36,944 nucleotides of DNA from Halobacteriales archaeon QS_5_68_33 (GTDB lineage Archaea; Halobacteriota; Halobacteria; Halobacteriales; Haloarculaceae): the NCBI GenBank assembly GCA_003023785.1, contig PXRS01000024.1, positions 1-36,944 on the forward strand, read 5' to 3'. Under the pieces are notes generated by a model. The model was not told the origin of the DNA. It saw nothing but the letters and a program-made list of their open reading frames with translations, and searched no databases. The first letter of the stretch is position 1; every line of letters begins with the position of its first letter. A program made the translations under genes and the position numbers. This document shows positions 31,801 through 36,944 of the stretch, piece by piece.

Positions 31801-33379
31801 GTGGGCCGACTTCCTCGGCGACTCGGACCTGCCGGACTCCGTCGCCGGCGACGAGGCGCTCGCCAACCAGTACCGCTCGGCGCTGATGTGCCTGATGGCC
31901 GTCGAGGACAAGACCTACCACGGCGCCTCCATCGCATCGCCCTCCGTCCCCTGGGGCGAGGCGGTCACCGCCGACCGGTCGAAAGGATACGGCTACAACT
32001 TCGTCTGGTCGCGTGACCTCTACCAGGTGTTCTCGGCGTTCGAGACGGTCGGCGCGCTGGACGTCGCCCGTCAGCAACTGGAGTACATCTACGAGTACCA
32101 GCAGGACGAGAACGGGTTCATCCCACAGAACACGTACATCAACGGGATCACCCGCTGGGGCGGCGAACAGATGGACAACATCTCGTTCCCGCAGGTGATG
32201 GCCTACCACCTCGCCGAGCACGGGATCGGGTTCGACGACGCGGCCTACGACTACGAGAACGTTCGGCGGTCGGCGAACTACGTCGCCCGCCACGGCCCGG
32301 CGACCGCCCAGGAGCGCTGGGAGGAGGAGTCGGGTTACTCGCCCTCGTCCATCGCCGCCGAGATAGCGGGGCTGGTCTGTGCGGGGACGCTCGCGGTCGA
32401 GGCGGGTCACGAGGCCGACGCGCTCGTCTGGTTCGCGCTGGCCGACCACTGGACCAACAACGTCGACGCGTGGACCGCGACCGAGACGGGCACCGAGCGC
32501 CACGACACCACGCCCTACTTCACGCGGATAACCCGGGACGGCGACCCCGAGGCCGGCCACCTCCGGACGCTGGCCAACGACGGTCCGACGCTGGACGAGC
32601 GCGACATCATCGACGGCGGGTTCCTCGAACTCGTCAGGCTCGGGGTCTACCCGGCGGACGACGGGACGGTCGAGAACTCCCTCGTCGAGGTCGACGAGAC
32701 GATCCGCGTCGACGCCGACCCGGCGGCGGGGTTCTACCGGTACAACGGCGACGGCTACGGCGAGCGCGCCACCGGCGAGGTCGGCGCCCCCTGGACGGTC
32801 GAACACAGCGGCAAGGGGCGGCTCTGGCCGCTCCTGACCGGCGAGCGCGCCGAGTACGAACTCCTCGGCGACGCCGGGCTGGACCCGACCGATTGCCTGC
32901 GGGCGATGGCGCGGTTCGCCAACTCCGGGCGGCTGCTCCCCGAGCAGGTGTGGGACCGCCAGCACGAGACGGGCTACGACTGGGAGTTCGGCGAGGGGAC
33001 CGGCGCCGCGACGCCCCTCGCCTGGGCGGCGGCCCAGTACGTCCGCCTGGCCCACGGCATCGACGCCGGCGAACCCGTCGAGACGCCGGCCGTCGTCGCG
33101 GAGCGCTACCGCGAGCGCGGCGTCAGCGAACCCGACCGTAGCCCCGCGCTCCGCGTGGACTCGCAGTTCCGCGGCGACCAGCTGGTCGTCTCCGGCGAGA
33201 CCACCGGCGTCCGCGTGGCCATCGCCACGCCGGTCGACCGGACCATCGTCGGCGTCGCGGACGGCGAGTTCGAGGCGAAACTGGACATCGAGCGCGGCGA
33301 GAACCAGGTCATCGTCGCGGCCGCCGCCGACGAGGACCTCGAGCGCGCCGGGACGACCGTCACGACGCTCCGGCTGTAG
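28853..33379 (+). CDS. Double-GH15 glucoamylase / glucan 1,4-alpha-glucosidase
   Basis: The 1508-residue protein fuses two GH15 units. The first (about 1-680) has a beta domain then an (alpha/alpha)6 barrel with NLWEDAVGQFTH (Glu455, acid) and YLAEQVFD (Glu649, base). The second (about 700-1430) begins with a glucodextranase-type beta domain (GEKFGVATAADHDAEDPSRV) and has a barrel with YNFVWSRDLYQVF, RWGGEQMDNISFPQ and LLPEQVWDRQ (Glu1364, base). A beta-rich tail of about 90 residues follows. There is no signal peptide, so it acts on intracellular glucan or oligosaccharides, releasing glucose. In the second barrel the position usually held by the acid Glu reads Asn1109. ATG 28853 lies about 28 nt after a TATA box. 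Confidence 0.9.
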   Translation: MRLTTALDEYKRRRSRRFPEEVGTTEGSFSGHGDRLVHVSTDGSLRDYSSSLSGLSGIDRSRLGIRTDGGTRWFADLETIRQHYYRETRLVETEFDAGGFTVHQYDLTLGRAHVTHVELRGAVPADARLAAFVTLAPEGKEAGVGALVHDDAGPDGTRALEVFHRREHDYVGASTGLDGVYGQHPEGFAEMLDDSPVSMPRGDGHEDRTRLSGDFLVTAPLEASGRQYRTTLVSQLSDHGDIDRESALTDLRRCARGHVAAADLREAARDRTVTDVPPSFPRSSLVRTDLRVLDLLEAPSGARIAGPEFDPFYANSGGYGYVWFRDDASASRHLLAASEYLDVDPIETLERNARFHCETQLIDGTWPHRVWATDGSLAPGWANANVEHDEGSTEYQADQTAAVTAYLATLLRERGSSLSDEVRVEIRETLVEAVDALLADVDGNGLPSPCQNLWEDAVGQFTHTAAAYVEAFAAVGRAPVSTPLRERSAAGAETVLDGLDALWDEKQGAYGMRLADGTLDRRLDAATLELVGAFREVDALDTTTLEDEHVERLADHVGLALDTLFRNPRDSEVAGLARYEGDRWRSAEQDAEKVWSVTTAMGALAAVEMGRLLADRDGDGEAYVRRAGRLYELLDEDGPLTSEAGYLAEQVFDDGTLDSATPLCWPHAIRLHVTALLEDMAVLPPATSDIEGPTERPTWTTGEKFGVATAADHDAEDPSRVWFTLTEGALTEARFPRVDVMNLRALDFLVRARDDSGYTVRTHREDRADEDTIERRVEPTADDALCFRHVFAEPGDGRGHEWELVVEYATDPAHDAVVADVAFESADDTEYDVFAVADTSLANTGGADRGLRLGQAGHHHLVARDPSAYTGEHDQSLLVDENGEGYSVAVAMAAADRFDWATVGVAGGDRLRSLFADGTLPETRSSVDVESVVLIGRLGSGATTEGTLALGFARSADTAAALGEADGALERGFETARADYVATWADFLGDSDLPDSVAGDEALANQYRSALMCLMAVEDKTYHGASIASPSVPWGEAVTADRSKGYGYNFVWSRDLYQVFSAFETVGALDVARQQLEYIYEYQQDENGFIPQNTYINGITRWGGEQMDNISFPQVMAYHLAEHGIGFDDAAYDYENVRRSANYVARHGPATAQERWEEESGYSPSSIAAEIAGLVCAGTLAVEAGHEADALVWFALADHWTNNVDAWTATETGTERHDTTPYFTRITRDGDPEAGHLRTLANDGPTLDERDIIDGGFLELVRLGVYPADDGTVENSLVEVDETIRVDADPAAGFYRYNGDGYGERATGEVGAPWTVEHSGKGRLWPLLTGERAEYELLGDAGLDPTDCLRAMARFANSGRLLPEQVWDRQHETGYDWEFGEGTGAATPLAWAAAQYVRLAHGIDAGEPVETPAVVAERYRERGVSEPDRSPALRVDSQFRGDQLVVSGETTGVRVAIATPVDRTIVGVADGEFEAKLDIERGENQVIVAAAADEDLERAGTTVTTLRL

Positions 33380-33455
33380 TGGGGTCGGGGTAGTCACCCG
33401 AGCACAGTTCTCGTGAGGATCGGACAGGGGTTCCGACCAACCGCACGAACGGTGG

Positions 33456-33701
33456 CTAGCAGGTCCGCTCGACCCACTCGCAGAAGTCGTGGAAATCTCG
33501 AGCGCCTGCCTGGTCGGCGATGTCCTGTAGCGTCCCGACGGGAATCGGATCGGCCTGCGGGACTGTCACCGTCCGTACCTCACCGGTCTCCGGATGTTCG
33601 TACCGGAGTGTCGTGTGACTCCCCTTGCCACCGACCGGGACGTAGCCGTGTCTGGTGAGACAGGTGATGACCTCCTTCGAGGAAAACGTCGTCCGGACCA
33701 C
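33456..33701 (-). CDS. hicA: HicA-family mRNA interferase toxin
   Basis: The 81-residue protein has the double-stranded RNA-binding-like HicA fold: helix SSKEVITCLTRHGY, then GGKGSHTTLRYEH with catalytic His29, and VTVPQADPIPVGTLQDIADQ. HicA cleaves mRNA and is neutralised by HicB. The start is GTG 33701, 1 nt after the HicB stop (TAG-C-GTG), so it is co-translated with the antitoxin. Order antitoxin-toxin is the reverse of the common hicAB order. It ends 76 bp from the convergent glucoamylase gene. Confidence 0.85.
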   Translation of the reverse strand: MVRTTFSSKEVITCLTRHGYVPVGGKGSHTTLRYEHPETGEVRTVTVPQADPIPVGTLQDIADQAGARDFHDFCEWVERTC

Positions 33702-33702
33702 G

Positions 33703-33969
33703 CTATTCGAGCCAGGGGGGCGGGCCTTCGCTTCCGATCTCGACGTCGATCCCCATCTCTTCGAGGTACGCGTCGGGGTCTTCGATCTCCTCGCCCTCGC
33801 CGAAGTGACTGTCGAGCGCGTCGGCGAGTTGACGGAGCGCTTCGGCCTCGGTATCGCCGAACGACGTCACTCCCGACTCGACGTGTCGTGCGGTGACCCG
33901 CCCGTCCTCTTCGTGGATGAACTCGACGCCGGAGGGCGCGTCTCCGTCCGGGCCGGAAACCGTTGCCAT
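33703..33969 (-). CDS. hicB: HicB-family antitoxin
   Basis: The 88-residue protein shows the partially degenerate RNase H-like HicB fold: EFIHEEDGRVTARHVESGVT, then FGDTEAEALRQLADALDSH, the hallmark Thr-x-x-Glu-Ala-Leu helix. An acidic C-terminal tail ends in PPWLE. It lacks an HTH or ribbon-helix-helix extension, so autoregulation would be by the complex. ATG 33969 is used; an ATG six codons upstream is also possible because the TATA-like TTTACG lies about 30 nt before 33969. It forms an operon with HicA. Confidence 0.8.
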   Translation of the reverse strand: MATVSGPDGDAPSGVEFIHEEDGRVTARHVESGVTSFGDTEAEALRQLADALDSHFGEGEEIEDPDAYLEEMGIDVEIGSEGPPPWLE

Positions 33970-34102
33970 GCGTATAAGTAGGGCCATTCAGTGACGTAAA
34001 CCTTCGGAAACCTGAGCCCACTTTGGCGGCTTTTCACGATGTGTCCGTTCACGGAACTGGGCGAACGAAACGCCTTTGACCGGCCCTCGCCCCACACCGA
34101 GC

Positions 34103-35647
34103 ATGACGCGGACCTTCGTCGTCGGGCTCGACGGCGCGGGCTGGCTGCTCGCCGAGCCCTGGATCGACGCGGGTCTCCTGCCCAACCTCGCCGCGCTGCG
34201 CGAGGGGGGCGTCTCCGCCACCAGCCGCAGTTGCCTGCCGCCCGTCACCTACCCCAACTGGAAGTGCTACTCCTCGGGGAAGAACCCCGGCAAGCACGGC
34301 GTCTACTGGTTCGAACGCATCGACCTCGCCGACGAGCGCATCGACGTGATGAGCGGGGCCGACTACCGGACGGCCGAACTCTGGGACTACCTGAACGACG
34401 CTGGCCACGAGGTCGGGGTCGTCAACATGCCCTCGATGTACCCGCCCCGCGACCTGGACGGCTACGTCGTCTCGGGCGGTCCCGACGCCGTCGAGGGGGA
34501 GTACCGCTCGCTCGACTCCGGCTACACCCATCCACCGGAGTTCGCGTCCGAGTTGCACGAGCGCTACGGCTACGACGTCCATCCCGACCCGCTGCTCTCC
34601 TCGAACGAGGAGCGCGGCGCGGAGGTCGAGGAGATACTGCGGCTGCTCGAACTCCGGCTGGACGTCGCCCGCGACCTCTTCGTCGAGGAAGACCTCGAAC
34701 TCGTCCACGTGACGCTCTTTTATCTGAACGTCCTGCACCACTTCTTCTGGGACGGCGCGCCGACGCGGCGGGCCTGGGAGCTGGTCGACGAGTGGCTGGG
34801 CGAACTGCGCGAGCCGGACGCGAACCTCGTCGTGATGTCCGACCACGGGGCGGCCCCGACGACGACGGAGTTCTACGTCAACGAGTGGCTCGCGCGCAAC
34901 GGCTACCTGACTCGCCGGACGGGCGTCGACGACTGCCTCCAGCGGGTCGGGCTGACACGCGAGACGGCGCTCGCTCTCGCCAAGCGGTTCGGCGCCGTCG
35001 ACCTGCTCGCCCGCGCCGTGCCCGAATCGGTCCAGGAACTGGTCCCCCGGAGCGCCGGCGCCAAGCGCGAACGCAAGATGGAGCTCGTCGTCCCCGGGGA
35101 GACGAAAGCCCTGGCCAGCGGGCAGGGCCCCATCTACCTCGATCCGAACTCCGACGTCGAGTCCGTCCGGGAGGCCCTCATCGCGGACCTGGAAGCGGTC
35201 ACCGACGACGCCGGCGAGCCTCTGTTCGCGGGGGTCCACAGGGCGGAGGAGGTCTACGAGGGGCCGTACCTCGACATCGGGCCGGACGTCGTCGTCGACC
35301 AGCGCCCGGGAGTCCACGTCAACGACGGGATGGGCGGGGGCGCCGTGCAGACCGAACCCGACCGCTGGGCCGCCGAGAACACGCCCACCGGGATGTTCGT
35401 CGCGAACGGACCCGACATCCGCGAGCGGGGCGACATCGGGGAGGTCGACATTCGCGACATCGCGCCGACGATCCTCGCGAGTCACGGCCTCGATATTCCG
35501 GCCGACATGGACGGCGAGGTGCTGGACGTGTTCGTCGAAGACCCTGACGTGGGCCGGCGGGACCCGATCCCCTACGACGGCGGGAGGTCCGCCGGCGACG
35601 ACGAGGAAGTCGCCGAGCGCCTCGAGCAACTGGGGTACATGGAGTGA
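34103..35647 (+). CDS. Alkaline phosphatase superfamily hydrolase (type I phosphodiesterase/NPP-like)
   Basis: The 514-residue protein belongs to the alkaline phosphatase fold. It begins VVGLDGAGWLL with the metal-binding Asp, has the nucleophile Thr region PPVTYPNWKCYSSGKNPGKH, the central LVVMSDHGAAPT with the Asp-His ligands, and a late GMGGGAVQTEP / GMFVANGPDI block followed by DIAPTILASHGLDIP. The substrate (phosphodiester, sulfate or sugar phosphate) is not clear. There is no signal peptide or TM segment, so it is cytoplasmic. ATG 34103 fits the family start MTRTFVVGLDG; the frame extends nine codons upstream without homology. Confidence 0.88.
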   Translation: MTRTFVVGLDGAGWLLAEPWIDAGLLPNLAALREGGVSATSRSCLPPVTYPNWKCYSSGKNPGKHGVYWFERIDLADERIDVMSGADYRTAELWDYLNDAGHEVGVVNMPSMYPPRDLDGYVVSGGPDAVEGEYRSLDSGYTHPPEFASELHERYGYDVHPDPLLSSNEERGAEVEEILRLLELRLDVARDLFVEEDLELVHVTLFYLNVLHHFFWDGAPTRRAWELVDEWLGELREPDANLVVMSDHGAAPTTTEFYVNEWLARNGYLTRRTGVDDCLQRVGLTRETALALAKRFGAVDLLARAVPESVQELVPRSAGAKRERKMELVVPGETKALASGQGPIYLDPNSDVESVREALIADLEAVTDDAGEPLFAGVHRAEEVYEGPYLDIGPDVVVDQRPGVHVNDGMGGGAVQTEPDRWAAENTPTGMFVANGPDIRERGDIGEVDIRDIAPTILASHGLDIPADMDGEVLDVFVEDPDVGRRDPIPYDGGRSAGDDEEVAERLEQLGYME

Positions 35648-35770
35648 ACGGCGGACGGCGACGGGTTACTCCCTGCTACGTCGGGAGAGTTCTCCCAGGT
35701 CGTGGGTATCGTCGCTCCTCGGGAGGACCGCCACGACAGTCGTGATCACGCGCTCGTCGACCGAAGACCG

Positions 35771-36944
35771 TCACAGGGCGTCTGCGATCCCCGCGGTCCA
35801 CGCGAGCAGGTCCTCGTCGGCACCGAACCGCGCCACACACTGGAGGCCCAGGGGGAGTCCCGACTCGGCCTCGCCTGCCGGCACCGACGCGACCGGCAGG
35901 CCGGCGTGCGTCCAGGGCAGGTTCATGACGGGGTCGCCGGTGTCGTCGATGCCCTCGGGGGCAGGCCCCGGCGCGGCCGGCGCGACCCAGAGGTCGACGC
36001 CCGCCTCGGCCATCCGGGCGTGAAGCGCCTCCCGGAGGTCCGTCCGGCCCCGGCGCCCGCGGGCGATCTCGGCGCCGGTGACCTCGCGGCCCCGCTCGAC
36101 GAGGTCGCGCGTCGCGTCGGCGTAGCGGTCGGCGTACTCGCGGTACCACGCCCCGTGGGCGACGGCCATCTCCGCGGCCATCAGCGTCTCGTGGCGCTCG
36201 TCGACCGCCGCGACGTCCCCCAGAATGTCGACGCGTTCGACGTCGTAGCCCGCCGCCGCCAGTCGGTCGACGTGTCGCCTGAAGGCCTCGCGGCCGACAT
36301 CGCTCGCCTGTGCGAGGTAGGGACCCTCGGGGACGCCCAGCGTCGGGCGCTCGCGGGGGTCGGGGAGCGACGGTGTCCACGGACGGCGAGACGGGAATGA
36401 CTCCGTCGGTGGGGACGCGCCCGTAGGTCGGTTTGACGCCGACGACGCCGCAGAACGCGGCCGGCCGGGCGACCGACCCGATGGTCTGGGTGCCCAGCGC
36501 GAGCGGGCACAGGCCCGCGGCCACGGCGGCAGCCGACCCGCTGGAGGACCCGCCGGGCGTGTGGTCGGTGTCGCAGGGGTTGCGCGTCGGCCCCGGCTCG
36601 AAGCAGGCGAACTCGGCCGTGACCGTCTTCCCGAGGACGACCGCCCCGGCGTCTTTCAGTCGCGAAACTGCCGCGGCCTCCGGTCCAGCGAGCACCTCGG
36701 GCGGGAGGTCCGACCCGGCCCGCGTCGCCAGCCCCTCGGCGTGGAAGACGTCCTTGACGCCGACGGGGACGCCGGACAGCGGCGGGCGGTCGGCCGCCCG
36801 GTCCTGCTCCGCTCGCTCGCCGGCCGCCGCGCGGACGCGCTCCCGGCGGTCGGGCTCCGCGACGAACGCCCGGATCTCGGGTTCGGTCTCCGCCGCTCGC
36901 GATTCGAGCGCCTCGGCGTACGCGACCGGGTCGGTCCGGCCGCG
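35771..36944 (-). pseudogene. Amidase-signature enzyme, frameshifted and partial
   Basis: Reading minus from the window edge, one frame encodes amidase motifs GVPVGVKDVFHAEGL (catalytic Lys), HTPGGSSSGSAAAVAAG (Ser), TIGSVARPAAFCG (nucleophile Ser) and GVKPTYGRVPTDG, then leaves homology after VSPSVDTV. The C-terminal part is in another frame and reads RERPTLGVPEGPYLAQ through LQCVARFGADEDLLAW to the TGA at 35771. The switch is at about 36362-36372. The segment normally found between these blocks seems missing as well, so a deletion with frameshift is likely. The N-terminus lies beyond 36944. A sequencing or assembly error is possible. Confidence 0.75.

Noticed and set aside
28895-33397. 1500-codon open frame antisense to the glucoamylase
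   Set aside because: It mirrors a strongly GC3-biased gene; antisense stops are rare in such DNA. Its composition is Arg/Val/Gly/Asp repetitive and no motif is recognisable, while the plus frame has clear GH15 motifs.

Overview
The window is chromosomal DNA of a halophilic archaeon (class Halobacteria). The evidence is the high GC content with strong third-position GC bias, acidic proteins rich in Asp and Glu, Tat-type export signals, TATA boxes about 25-30 nt before start codons (many transcripts look leaderless), and gene types typical of haloarchaea: a DacZ diadenylate cyclase beside an MscS channel, lrp divergent from glnA, a MobB-MoaE fusion, a double-GH15 glucoamylase and a Bax1-type nuclease. 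I cannot place the genus from sequence alone. I saw no rRNA, tRNA or CRISPR array.

Layout. At 1-1.4 kb an IS630-family element sits inside a small nuclease-family gene; deleting the element restores the reading frame. At 1.7-3.6 kb are a small zinc-ribbon protein, a PHP-like protein and a CDP-alcohol phosphatidyltransferase. At 3.7-7.6 kb lies a lower-GC accessory patch: a 4-TM orphan, an HTH/MazF toxin-antitoxin pair, a Tat lipoprotein, a transposase fragment, a gene remnant and a Tat protein gene split by a stop codon. At 7.7-11.5 kb come an EEP-family hydrolase, glutamine synthetase divergent from its Lrp-type neighbour, and an uncharacterised gene whose last codons are duplicated downstream. 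At 11.6-18.9 kb are leuS, MobB-MoaE, two overlapping crcB fluoride exporter genes, an AIM24-family protein and the dacZ-mscS pair. At 19-24.2 kb are an acyltransferase, an HD-domain hydrolase, a LysE exporter, a PAC2-family protein, an RNA m5C methyltransferase with a small partner, and a small membrane protein. At 24.2-33.4 kb is a sugar-related block: Gfo/Idh/MocA oxidoreductase, GH2 glycosidase and a 1508-residue double-GH15 enzyme, with Bax1 between. At 33.4-36.9 kb are a HicB-HicA pair, an alkaline-phosphatase superfamily hydrolase and a broken amidase gene that runs off the end.

Unexplained structure is mainly repeats. A 74-bp element with 11-13 bp terminal inverted repeats occurs twice complete (8.6 and 19.6 kb) and twice as halves (15.4 and 16.5 kb, flanking the crcB pair). 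A second 80-bp inverted-repeat element lies next to one half copy. A 52-bp motif occurs three times in the same orientation (4.2, 6.8 and 10.8 kb), once abutting the transposase fragment. The most rewarding protein observation is the glucoamylase fusion, in which the two catalytic modules appear unequal in their active-site residues.
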